This document shows, in pieces, positions 1 through 5,538 of a DNA stretch of 10,416 bases (position 1 is the first letter of the stretch; every line of letters starts with the position of its first letter). Both the position numbers and the translations under genes were made by a program. Source of the stretch: Candidatus Omnitrophota bacterium. GTDB lineage: Bacteria > Omnitrophota > Koll11 > Duberdicusellales > 4484-171. The notes under the pieces were generated by a model. It was not told the origin of the DNA, did not search any database, and saw nothing but the letters and a program-made list of their open reading frames with translations. The stretch spans positions 1 to 10,416 of the forward strand of contig JAIPHQ010000014.1 of assembly GCA_021735115.1 (NCBI GenBank), given 5' to 3'.

Positions 1-1066
1 CTAAAGCCCCCGGTTGATCCTTAATCATGCATCTAAGATAGTATTGATTCTTAACTTCTTTAATATCTGTCATAGTTATGTCTTCAGCTTTACGAGCAAA
101 TCCTTTGTTGCCTGAAGCTATAGTTACAATATCAGAGACCACAGAAGAAGAGGTAGGAGTACCTCCAGCACCTTCTCCAAAAAAGAGCAGCTCTCCGGCC
201 GGATGAGTATATAAAGTAACTGCATTGTAAGCCAATGGAATTCCCGATAAAGGATGACGCATCGGCACCATCACCGGATGAACTCTTAGGTCTAAAGACT
301 TTTTATTACGTTTAGCAATTGCTAATAATTTAATACGATACTTTAGCTCTTTTGCATACAAAATATCTAACAAGGATAATTTTGTTATCCCTTCAGTATA
401 TACTTTTGAAAGTTTAGGCCAAATTCCATAACATAAGTAACTTAAAATACAAAGCTTATGGAGGGTGTCTCCTCCCTCGATGTCAAAAGTTGGATCTTGT
501 TCAGCTAATCCTTTTTCTTGAGCCTGAATGAGAGCTTTTTGAAAACTAATATTCTCTTTTTCCATCTTATGAAGGATATAGTTAGCTGTACCATTTAATA
601 TTCCAAAAATTCTATCAACCTGGCAACCAATTAAACCTTCTGATACGCTTTTTATAATAGGAATAGCCCCACAAACAGAAGCCTCAAACCCAACTGATAC
701 ATTGTTTTTTGCAGCTAAATTAAAAATAGCTTTTCCATTTTTAGCTAAAAGAGCTTTATTGGCTGTAACAACACTTTTTTTATTTTTTAGAGAATCTTTA
801 ACCAAACTATAAGCTGGTTCTATTCCTCCAATTAATTCTATAACTATATCAATTTCAGGATCATTAATAATTTTATAAGGGTTAGTAGTAAAAGGTAAAG
901 AAAATTCTTTAGCAACTTTTCCTAGAGACCGTTTAGCATCACAAACTGTTTTAACCTTAATATCTAAAGAAGTACGTCTAGTAATTAAAGAAGAATTTTG
1001 TTTAAGAGTCCTCAATACTCCTTGCCCTACTGTCCCTAAACCAATTAAACCAACTTTTTTAATCAT
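1..1066 (-). CDS. hom: Homoserine dehydrogenase, C-terminus cut by window edge
   Basis: Cytoplasmic NAD(P)-dependent reduction of aspartate semialdehyde to homoserine, the branch to threonine and methionine. My translation gives 355 residues that run off the window inside the regulatory domain. Visible parts in order: nucleotide-binding GLGTVGQGV (9-17), TANKALLAKNG (101-111), the family signature around GFEASVCGAIPI and GILNGTANYIL (about 126-165), and DPTFDIEGGDTLHKL (191-205) with the catalytic-type Asp and Lys. Further on come GEGAGGTPTSSSVVSDIV and the start of a C-terminal ACT domain (YYLRCMIKDQPGAL), usually the threonine feedback site. The start ATG (1066-1064) overlaps the TGA of the PilZ gene as ATGA, and an AAGAG Shine-Dalgarno-like run lies about 8 nt upstream, so translation is probably coupled. 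Family proteins are about 430 aa, so roughly 75 residues are missing beyond position 1. The identification is secure. Confidence 0.95.
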   Translation of the reverse strand, partial: MIKKVGLIGLGTVGQGVLRTLKQNSSLITRRTSLDIKVKTVCDAKRSLGKVAKEFSLPFTTNPYKIINDPEIDIVIELIGGIEPAYSLVKDSLKNKKSVVTANKALLAKNGKAIFNLAAKNNVSVGFEASVCGAIPIIKSVSEGLIGCQVDRIFGILNGTANYILHKMEKENISFQKALIQAQEKGLAEQDPTFDIEGGDTLHKLCILSYLCYGIWPKLSKVYTEGITKLSLLDILYAKELKYRIKLLAIAKRNKKSLDLRVHPVMVPMRHPLSGIPLAYNAVTLYTHPAGELLFFGEGAGGTPTSSSVVSDIVTIASGNKGFARKAEDITMTDIKEVKNQYYLRCMIKDQPGAL

Positions 1067-1416
1067 TTATTTAACTCTTTTTTTATAAAGTTTCCAATAT
1101 TTTTTAAAAATTCTTCATCTGAATTTTCAAACCTAATATGAGTCTCATAAAGCAAACCTTTTACTTTTTCATAAGAACTCACTACTTGGCCAGTAAGCTT
1201 TAACTTCTCAGAAACAAAAGGGAAACGAATAGTCATAGCTAAAAGCGTTCCTGGATCAAAACTCCTATTGGTAGTTAAAAACAATCCCCCTTGACTAACA
1301 TCCTTAGTTTGACTAAGGTCAAAATCTGAAGGAGGTTCTATAATCCGATAGCTTACGATAAAATTAGCATTTAGGCGCGGGTGTTTTCTTCTTTCCGGAC
1401 CATTATATTTTTCCAC
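1063..1416 (-). CDS. PilZ-domain c-di-GMP receptor protein, 117 aa
   Basis: Single-domain PilZ protein, expected to bind cyclic di-GMP and act through protein partners. Both halves of the ligand signature are present: RKHPR (10-14, the RxxxR motif) and DVSQGG (39-44, the D/NxSxxG motif), so binding is likely retained. The remainder (SFDPGTLLAMTIRFP, LTGQVVSSYE, HIRFENSDEEF) fits the PilZ beta-barrel, followed by a short C-terminal helix. No membrane segment or signal peptide is visible, so it should be cytoplasmic. I chose the GTG at 1416-1414 because AAGGAGGAGG lies just upstream (1421-1430). The frame stays open upstream to an ATG at 1524, but that stretch reads through tRNA-Pro and is not credible. 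The TGA stop overlaps the hom ATG. The downstream target cannot be told from sequence; co-expression with hom may be positional only. Confidence 0.9.
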   Translation of the reverse strand: MEKYNGPERRKHPRLNANFIVSYRIIEPPSDFDLSQTKDVSQGGLFLTTNRSFDPGTLLAMTIRFPFVSEKLKLTGQVVSSYEKVKGLLYETHIRFENSDEEFLKNIGNFIKKELNK

Positions 1417-1420
1417 AATG

Positions 1421-1430
1421 CCTCCTCCTT
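1421..1430 (-). promoter_or_regulatory. Strong Shine-Dalgarno fixing the PilZ gene start
   Basis: Minus-strand AAGGAGGAGG precedes GTG at 1416; its AGGAGG core (1424-1429) leaves a 7-nt spacer. It is the best ribosome binding site in the window and decides the GTG start over the longer frame that runs into tRNA-Pro. Confidence 0.75.
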
Positions 1431-1482
1431 TTATTTCTAGATAGCCCCACTTGCCTTTTGCCTTGTGTTGGGCGAAGCAGAA

Positions 1483-1558
1483 TCGGGAGAGCGGGATTCG
1501 AACCCGCGACCCCTTGCACCCCATGCAAGTGCGCTAAGCCAAACTGCGCCACCTCCCG
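1483..1558 (-). tRNA. tRNA-Pro (anticodon GGG)
   Basis: The 76-nt sequence folds as a complete cloverleaf. The acceptor stem is CGGGAGG with TCTCCCG (one G-U pair), the D stem is GCGC/GCGC, and the anticodon stem is CTTGC/GCAAG. The 7-nt loop ATGGGGT gives anticodon GGG (1520-1522) followed by G37, the base methylated to m1G in proline tRNAs. The T arm is GCGGG-TTCGAAT-CCCGC and the discriminator is A (1483). CCA is not encoded. It reads codon CCC and lies 58 nt after the hypothetical gene and 66 nt before the PilZ start, so it may be part of a mixed tRNA/mRNA transcript. Confidence 0.96.
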
Positions 1559-1616
1559 AAAATTCTATCACGCTTTATAAGAGCTATCAAGCTAAATTGC
1601 TTTAAAAGCTTGCCTA

Positions 1617-2090
1617 TTAATTATTTTTTTTTACTTGAAAAGAGAAAGTTTTTAGTAGTTTTCCTGTTACATAAACTTCTATTTCGTATTCACCTATAGG
1701 ATCACTTTTATCTAGGCCCCATACATTATGAATAATTCCATCTTCTAAGCTAGAAGATCTTTTTGTAATCGCCTTTTTCCCGTCACTGCTAATTTTTGTA
1801 TCTTCGCCAACCACTAAACCTTTGGGCTTCTCTGGAAAAATAACAATTTCCTGCCAAGAGATATCTCGATCGATACCTTCGGTTATAATAATCCAACCAA
1901 ACCTAACACCTTCATCTAAATTTATTACTTTAGTTGCTTCAATTTTAGGAATACTACCTCGATACCCTACAACTAGACCAACTTTAGCTCCTAAAACTTC
2001 TATTTTTGGACTTTTATTAACGCTATATAACCCTATTCCTAATAAAATAATAATTATTATAATCGCTGCTATTTGTTTTTTTGGTTTCAT
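1617..2090 (-). CDS. Membrane-anchored hypothetical protein, possibly DUF3859-like
   Basis: This is a 157-residue protein of unassigned function. Residues about 6-22 form one very hydrophobic, isoleucine-rich segment after a Lys-rich start (MKPKKQ), so it is probably a type II anchor or uncleaved signal, with the rest exported. There is no lipobox Cys. The remaining 130 residues look beta-rich. The pattern IPKIEATKVINLDEGVRFGW, then a segment around EIVIFPEKP, then GEYEIEVYVTGKLLKTFSFQV at the end, resembles what I recall of DUF3859 (an IP..G..FG motif, a Pro-rich strand, and a C-terminal G.w.fei...k.l..F.V strand pair). That family has no settled function, and the match is from memory. The ATG at 2090 follows AGAGG with a 7-nt gap, and the gpsA stop lies 15 nt upstream, so the two genes are probably co-transcribed. 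Confidence 0.75.
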   Translation of the reverse strand: MKPKKQIAAIIIIIILLGIGLYSVNKSPKIEVLGAKVGLVVGYRGSIPKIEATKVINLDEGVRFGWIIITEGIDRDISWQEIVIFPEKPKGLVVGEDTKISSDGKKAITKRSSSLEDGIIHNVWGLDKSDPIGEYEIEVYVTGKLLKTFSFQVKKNN

Positions 2091-2105
2091 TTGTTTACCT
2101 CTAAG

Positions 2106-3110
2106 TTAGTTTATTTTTTCTTTTTTTGGCGGACGATTCATTAAATCAGTAACTGCCTGATAAGCTGACTTGTTTTTATATAATACCGAATATACCTGTT
2201 CGATAATCGGCATACTTACCTTAGCTTTTTTACTTATTTTATATGCTGATTTTGTAGTCTCAACTCCTTCAGCAACCATGTTCATATTTTCGGTAATATT
2301 TTTAAGGCTTTTACCCTTTCCTATAAGTTCACCAACACTTCTATTGCGTGAATGAGGAGAAAAACAAGTTGTCATTAAATCCCCTAAACCACTGATACCC
2401 CAAAAAGTTTTAGGCTGAGCTCCTAATCTTTTACCAATACGCATAATTTCAACTAATCCTCTTGTGATCAAAGCAGCTTTGGTATTTGTACCAAAACCTA
2501 GGCCATCAGATATACCACAAGCCAAGGCAATCACATTCTTTAATGCTCCGCCCAACTCCACTCCTACAATATCACTATGAAGATAAATTCTAAAGGTTTG
2601 GCTATTAAATATTTTTTGTAGCTTTAATCCTGTTGATTCTTGGCCAAATGCCATAATTGCAGCTGTCGGTACCCCCTTTGCTACTTCTTTGGCTATAGTC
2701 GGACCAGAAAGAACTGCAATATTATCTGTCTTTAGCTCTTCTTTTATAATCTCAGAAACCCTTTTTAATGACTTTACCTCGATGCCTTTACTTACGCTTA
2801 CAAAGGTTTTGTTTTGAAGGTCTTTTTGACAAGCAAATATTTTTTTTAAGATCTTTCTTATAAATTTAACTGGAATAGCAATTAAAATGATATCTTGATT
2901 TAATACTTCTTTCAAGGAAGGTTCTATAGATAGGCAAGAAGGAAATTTTACACCTTTTAGGAAAGTTTTATTTTCTCTTTCCTTCTCCATTTGAAGATTA
3001 TGTTGTTTAAATACACTGTAGAGTTTTACCGCAACACCTTTTTTAGATAAATAAACCGCTAGAGTCGTCCCCCAGCTACCAGCACCAATTATAGAAATGG
3101 AATCTGCCAT
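2106..3110 (-). CDS. gpsA: Glycerol-3-phosphate dehydrogenase [NAD(P)+]
   Basis: Cytoplasmic reduction of dihydroxyacetone phosphate to sn-glycerol 3-phosphate, supplying the phospholipid backbone. The 334 residues are full length for the family. The N-terminal Rossmann fold has GAGSWGT (9-15). Further family motifs are SVSKGIE (105-111, conserved Lys108), SGPTIAKEV (135-143, usually SGPSFA), and GVELGGALKNVIALACGISD (183-202, catalytic Lys191). GISGLGDLMTTC (238-249) and SRNR (254-257) bind substrate and cofactor. The C-terminus has AEGVETT and LMNRPPKKE. The start at 3110 is the only one that keeps the whole dinucleotide motif, yet there is no Shine-Dalgarno: the 5' flank is the TTAGTTAA/TTGGTTAA repeat ending 3 nt before the ATG. 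It follows tRNA-Gly by 78 nt. The identification is secure. Confidence 0.97.
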   Translation of the reverse strand: MADSISIIGAGSWGTTLAVYLSKKGVAVKLYSVFKQHNLQMEKERENKTFLKGVKFPSCLSIEPSLKEVLNQDIILIAIPVKFIRKILKKIFACQKDLQNKTFVSVSKGIEVKSLKRVSEIIKEELKTDNIAVLSGPTIAKEVAKGVPTAAIMAFGQESTGLKLQKIFNSQTFRIYLHSDIVGVELGGALKNVIALACGISDGLGFGTNTKAALITRGLVEIMRIGKRLGAQPKTFWGISGLGDLMTTCFSPHSRNRSVGELIGKGKSLKNITENMNMVAEGVETTKSAYKISKKAKVSMPIIEQVYSVLYKNKSAYQAVTDLMNRPPKKEKIN

Positions 3111-3113
3111 AAA

Positions 3114-3145
3114 TTAGTTAATTGGTTAATTAGTTAATTGGTTAA
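3114..3145. repeat. Perfect 2 x 16-bp tandem repeat before gpsA
   Basis: The 16-mer TTAGTTAATTGGTTAA occurs twice head to tail (3114-3129 and 3130-3145). Each copy is itself two octamers (TTAGTTAA and TTGGTTAA) differing at one base. On the gpsA strand it lies directly upstream of the start codon (3110). It is low-complexity but exact, and is followed on the plus strand by ACTCACC-type heptamers (3151-3165). Confidence 0.9.
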
Positions 3146-3174
3146 TTTTCTACTCACCACTCACCAATTAACTA
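3131..3174 (-). repeat. 11-bp inverted repeat in the gpsA leader
   Basis: Plus-strand TAGTTAATTGG (3131-3141) is the exact reverse complement of CCAATTAACTA (3164-3174), with a 22-nt loop. A second copy of the left arm at 3115-3125 could pair with the same right arm, so two mutually exclusive hairpins are possible in RNA between tRNA-Gly and gpsA. There is no U-run, so it does not look like an intrinsic terminator. Confidence 0.6.
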
Positions 3175-3188
3175 CTCACTAAATAGAA

Positions 3189-3259
3189 AGCGGGCGAGCG
3201 GAGTCGAACCGCCATATCTGGCTTGGAAGGCCAGTGTTCTGCCATTGAACTACGCCCGC
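3189..3259 (-). tRNA. tRNA-Gly (anticodon UCC)
   Basis: The 71-nt cloverleaf has acceptor GCGGGCG/CGCCCGC, anticodon stem CTGGC/GCCAG with loop CTTCCAA (anticodon TCC at 3225-3227), and T arm GGCGG-TTCGACT-CCGCT. The discriminator is U (3189), as usual for bacterial tRNA-Gly. CCA is not encoded. It is the third tRNA of the Thr-Tyr-Gly run and reads GGA, and GGG by wobble. Confidence 0.97.
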
Positions 3260-3260
3260 T

Positions 3261-3420
3261 GAAAATGAAATTATTTAGGGTTATTCCTTAATTTTCAGCG
3301 GCACTGAGCCGAATTACTCGGCGAAGTGCCTTAGAACCTAAATAAGACCTCTCACCCATATCACCTTAACGCTAATGGATTCGAGGTTATTTATATTGTG
3401 CCATTGCACAATATAAATAA
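3261..3420 (-). other. Highly structured spacer between tRNA-Tyr and tRNA-Gly
   Basis: No reading frame or tRNA is visible, but nearly all of the spacer folds. Hairpin A is 3387-3420. Hairpin B pairs 3347-3351 with 3383-3387 and 3354-3359 with 3375-3380, separated by a symmetric two-base GA/GA internal loop on the transcribed strand and capped by a 15-nt loop. Hairpin C has outer arms TTATTTAGG (3271-3279) and CCTAAATAA (3337-3345). Inside these, GGCACT/AGTGCC (3300-3305, 3325-3330) and GCCGA/TCGGC (3308-3312, 3318-3322) are separated by another symmetric two-base internal loop. The inner part of C is locally GC-rich. It could be a small structured RNA, a pre-tRNA processing element or a palindromic mobile remnant. 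I do not recognise a known family. Confidence 0.55.
3387..3420 (-). repeat. Perfect 15-bp palindrome abutting the tRNA-Tyr 3' end
   Basis: TTATTTATATTGTGC (3387-3401) and GCACAATATAAATAA (3406-3420) are exact inverted copies around a 4-nt loop (3402-3405). The stem begins at the base right after the tRNA-Tyr discriminator (3421), so the precursor trailer would be a long AU-rich hairpin. No T-tract follows on the minus strand, which argues against a standard terminator. Confidence 0.85.
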
Positions 3421-3505
3421 TGGGCAGGGGAGGATTTGAACCTCCGAAGCGCAAGCGCAACAGATTTACAGTCTGTCCCCTTTAACCAGACTCGGGAACC
3501 TGCCC
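3421..3505 (-). tRNA. tRNA-Tyr (anticodon GUA)
   Basis: This is an 85-nt class II tRNA. The acceptor is GGGCAGG/CCTGCCC, and the anticodon loop CTGTAAA gives GTA (3467-3469). The long variable arm is built on the self-complementary GCGC repeats at 3449-3458, the T arm is GGAGG-TTCAAAT-CCTCC, and the discriminator is A (3421). CCA is not encoded. It lies only 7 nt downstream of tRNA-Thr. Confidence 0.97.
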
Positions 3506-3512
3506 GAAAATA

Positions 3513-3585
3513 AGCCCAGGAGAGGAATTGAACCTCCAACCTGAGGTTTACAAAACCCCTGCTCTGCCGATTGAGCTACCTGGGC
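3513..3585 (-). tRNA. tRNA-Thr (anticodon UGU)
   Basis: The 73-nt cloverleaf has acceptor GCCCAGG/CCTGGGC, D arm GCTC...GAGC, anticodon stem GGGGT/ACCTC (one G-U) and loop TTTGTAA with anticodon TGT (3550-3552). The T arm is GGAGG-TTCAATT-CCTCT and the discriminator is U (3513). CCA is not encoded. Its 5' end is 11 nt past the nnrD stop, leaving no room for a promoter of its own, so it should be cut from the nnrD mRNA. Confidence 0.97.
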
Positions 3586-3596
3586 ATTCAAATTTA

Positions 3597-4454
3597 TTAG
3601 CCATTATTAGATACTTTTTTTATCGCTTTTGGTAAATAATCAATTAAATCAGAAGCTATCACACAACTCTGAGTTTTTTCTTGAGCGGCTAAGTCTCCAG
3701 CTAAGCCATGAAGATATACCCCCAGCTTTGCAGCTTCGTAAGCATTAATGCCTTGGGCTATCAATCCTGCTATCATCCCGCTTAATACATCCCCTGTTCC
3801 TGCCGTAGCCATAGCTGGATTACCGCTATCATTTTCAAAGATCATCTTACCATCAGTCACTATAGTTCTATGGCCCTTAAGTGCAAGGTTAAGATTATAT
3901 CTAAGAGCAAACCTTTTCGCAAGCTCTTTTCTATCTTCTTTAATTTGGCTGATTTTTTTCTTTGTTAACCGGGAGAATTCACCTAAATGAGGTGTTAAGA
4001 CAAGATTTTGATTCTTTTTTTTCTCCAATGTCTTTAAATTTAAAGAAAGAGCATTAAGCCCGTCAGCATCTATCACTAAGGGTTTATTTATTTTTTTTAT
4101 TATCTTTATAATCAATTTTTGTGTAGTAGGTTCTAAGCCTGCCCCTGGCCCTATAACTAAAACACTAACTTTATCTAAGTTTTTTTCTATTGTCTTAAAA
4201 GCTTTGACAGATAGATAGCCGCCTTTATCTGCTAAAGGGATACTCATCTCTTCGGTTAATTTAATTTCAAATATCGAATGTAGGGTTTGGGATACCGCCA
4301 CCTTTACCAGACCAGCTCCAATCCGTAATGCCGCTTGGGCACAAAGGCAAACCGCTCCGGTTAAGCCTGGAGAACCTCCGACTACAACTACTTGCCCATA
4401 ACTTCCTTTATGGGTCTCAGGTTTTCTTTTGAGCAATTGCACAAGCGACTGCAT
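3597..4454 (-). CDS. nnrD: ADP-dependent NAD(P)H-hydrate dehydratase (stand-alone)
   Basis: Repairs damaged hydrated NAD(P)H (S-NAD(P)HX) using ADP; cytoplasmic. From the ATG at 4454 it has 285 residues with the ribokinase-like motifs of the family: GQVVVVGGSPGLTGA (20-34), GAGLVKVAV (46-54), VIGPGAG (100-106), VIDADGLNAL (127-136), LTPHLGEFSRL (153-163), LKGHRT (192-197) and NPAMATAGTGDVLSGMIAGL (212-231, catalytic Asp222). The N-terminal NnrE epimerase domain that is often fused to it is absent, since the kinase-like domain begins about 20 residues in. A TTG at 4463 (three residues longer) is also possible; I prefer ATG although its GAAG site is weak and close. Either start overlaps the acpS 3' end by 38-47 nt in another frame, implying coupling. 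tRNA-Thr begins 11 nt past the stop. Confidence 0.93.
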   Translation of the reverse strand: MQSLVQLLKRKPETHKGSYGQVVVVGGSPGLTGAVCLCAQAALRIGAGLVKVAVSQTLHSIFEIKLTEEMSIPLADKGGYLSVKAFKTIEKNLDKVSVLVIGPGAGLEPTTQKLIIKIIKKINKPLVIDADGLNALSLNLKTLEKKKNQNLVLTPHLGEFSRLTKKKISQIKEDRKELAKRFALRYNLNLALKGHRTIVTDGKMIFENDSGNPAMATAGTGDVLSGMIAGLIAQGINAYEAAKLGVYLHGLAGDLAAQEKTQSCVIASDLIDYLPKAIKKVSNNG

Positions 4455-4770
4455 AATCTTCAATATGTGTTATCGAAAGCATTAATTCAAGATTCGTTTC
4501 TTTTTTTAAATTGCAATAAGGTGCCCCATTATTACGATTTAAGATAACAATATCCCTAAAACTTAGAGGTACTTTTTTTGAAATTGCCTTTATTACTGCT
4601 TCTTTAGCTGCAAACCTAGCTGCTAATCTTTGGAAATAAATTTTACCTTGAGCAATCCCTTCTAACTCTTCTGGATTAAATATTCTTTCGATGAAACTAT
4701 TGCCCCATTTTTTAATAGCATCTTTGATCTTATCCGTTTTAACCATATCTATTCCAATACCTAAAATCAT
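4417..4770 (-). CDS. acpS: Holo-[acyl-carrier-protein] synthase
   Basis: Transfers 4'-phosphopantetheine from CoA to apo-ACP, activating fatty-acid synthesis; cytoplasmic trimer in the family. The 117 residues match the small AcpS type. The Mg2+-binding Asp8 is in MILGIGIDMV, Glu57 is in the signature RFAAKEAVIKAI (52-63), and the C-terminal strand is LSITHIEDYAVACAIA. FNPEELE (31-37) is the usual substrate-side segment. The ATG at 4770 has AGGTG about 9 nt upstream. The gap from the pdxJ stop is 39 nt, and the 3' end overlaps nnrD. The acpS-nnr pairing is common in bacteria. Confidence 0.96.
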   Translation of the reverse strand: MILGIGIDMVKTDKIKDAIKKWGNSFIERIFNPEELEGIAQGKIYFQRLAARFAAKEAVIKAISKKVPLSFRDIVILNRNNGAPYCNLKKETNLELMLSITHIEDYAVACAIAQKKT

Positions 4771-4809
4771 TTTTATAACACCTATTAATTAAATTATAAT
4801 TTATTGGTT

Positions 4810-5526
4810 TTAAAGACGTGCAATCATTTCTTTAACTGCCGGTGCCAACCCTAAAAAAATAGACTCACAAATTATAGAATGGCCAATATTAAATTCTTGA
4901 ATTTCACCTACATTTGCTATTTTTTTTATATTTTCATAATCTAGGCCATGTCCAGCTGCAACAAAGAACCCTTCTTCCTTAGCAAATAAAGCTGATTTTT
5001 GAATTCTTTCTAATTCTTTTTTTTGCTTTTTGTCTGATAGCCTTTGTGAATATTGGCCAGTATTAAATTCAACTATCTCCGCTCCTAAATCTTTAGCTAA
5101 TTTTACTTGTTTTTTTACCGGATCTATAAATAGGCTTACTTTAATCTTTTTTTTCTTTAATCTCTTTATTGCTTTTTCAACCTTTTTATAGCTTTTTATT
5201 AAATCTATTCCACCTTCTGTAGTTAATTCTTTTCTATTTTCAGGAACTAAAGTCGCTTGGTCCGGCTTTAATTGTTCAGCAACAGAAACAATAGATGCTG
5301 CAGTTGACATCTCAAGGTTAAAAGGAATATTGATAAGATCTTTGATTAAAAAAACATCTTCTTTTTGAATATGCCTTTGATCCTTACGCAGATGAGCTAC
5401 TATTGAATCACAACCAGCTTTTTGGGCTACCAAAGCAGCAGTAGCTGGATCTGGATAAACAGTAAAACGAGCCTGGCGCAATGTAGCTACATGATCAATA
5501 TTTATTCCTAATTTAGTTTTTGCCAT
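4810..5526 (-). CDS. pdxJ: Pyridoxine 5'-phosphate synthase
   Basis: Condenses 3-amino-1-hydroxyacetone 1-phosphate with 1-deoxy-D-xylulose 5-phosphate to pyridoxine 5'-phosphate, the last ring-forming step of DXP-dependent vitamin B6 synthesis. The 238-residue TIM barrel is full length. The three catalytic residues known from E. coli fall at identical positions: His45 (AHLRKD), Glu72 (NLEM) and His193 (AAGHGL). Other signatures are GINIDHVATLRQAR (7-20), YPDPATAA, LVPENRKELTTEGGIDL (93-109), EFNTGQYS (153-160) and EFNIGHSIICESIFLGL. Small departures from consensus are HLRKDQRHI for the usual HLREDRRHI, and RQARFT for RQARGT. It implies PdxA, DXS and PdxH elsewhere in the genome. The start lies 12 nt after the 51-aa peptide, with a weak purine-rich site (AAGAG). 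Confidence 0.97.
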   Translation of the reverse strand: MAKTKLGINIDHVATLRQARFTVYPDPATAALVAQKAGCDSIVAHLRKDQRHIQKEDVFLIKDLINIPFNLEMSTAASIVSVAEQLKPDQATLVPENRKELTTEGGIDLIKSYKKVEKAIKRLKKKKIKVSLFIDPVKKQVKLAKDLGAEIVEFNTGQYSQRLSDKKQKKELERIQKSALFAKEEGFFVAAGHGLDYENIKKIANVGEIQEFNIGHSIICESIFLGLAPAVKEMIARL

Positions 5527-5538
5527 ATCTTATTTCTC

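Noticed and set aside
1417..1524. 36-residue N-terminal extension of the PilZ gene beginning MGCKGSRVRIPL
   Set aside because: It is translation of tRNA-Pro and its flank; the GTG at 1416 with AAGGAGGAGG is the real start.
1562..1590. Minus-strand TTGATA-17 nt-TAGAAT before tRNA-Pro
   Set aside because: The spacing is ideal, but TAGAAT ends only 3 nt before the tRNA 5' end, which would put the start inside the tRNA. The better-placed TATAAA (1574-1579) has no matching -35. A promoter here is possible but not supported.
1822..2109. Plus-strand open frame of 95 codons
   Set aside because: Antisense shadow of the hypothetical membrane protein; its hydrophobic stretch mirrors the poly-Ile anchor, and no family resemblance is seen.
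3261..3420. Degenerate tRNA (Thr or Trp) or tuf leader in the tRNA spacer
   Set aside because: No acceptor pairing, D arm or T loop can be assembled; the hairpins are unrelated to a cloverleaf.
3387..3420. Intrinsic terminator after tRNA-Tyr
   Set aside because: The stem is AT-rich and followed by CCTCGAATCC on the minus strand, with no T-run, and tRNA-Gly continues downstream.
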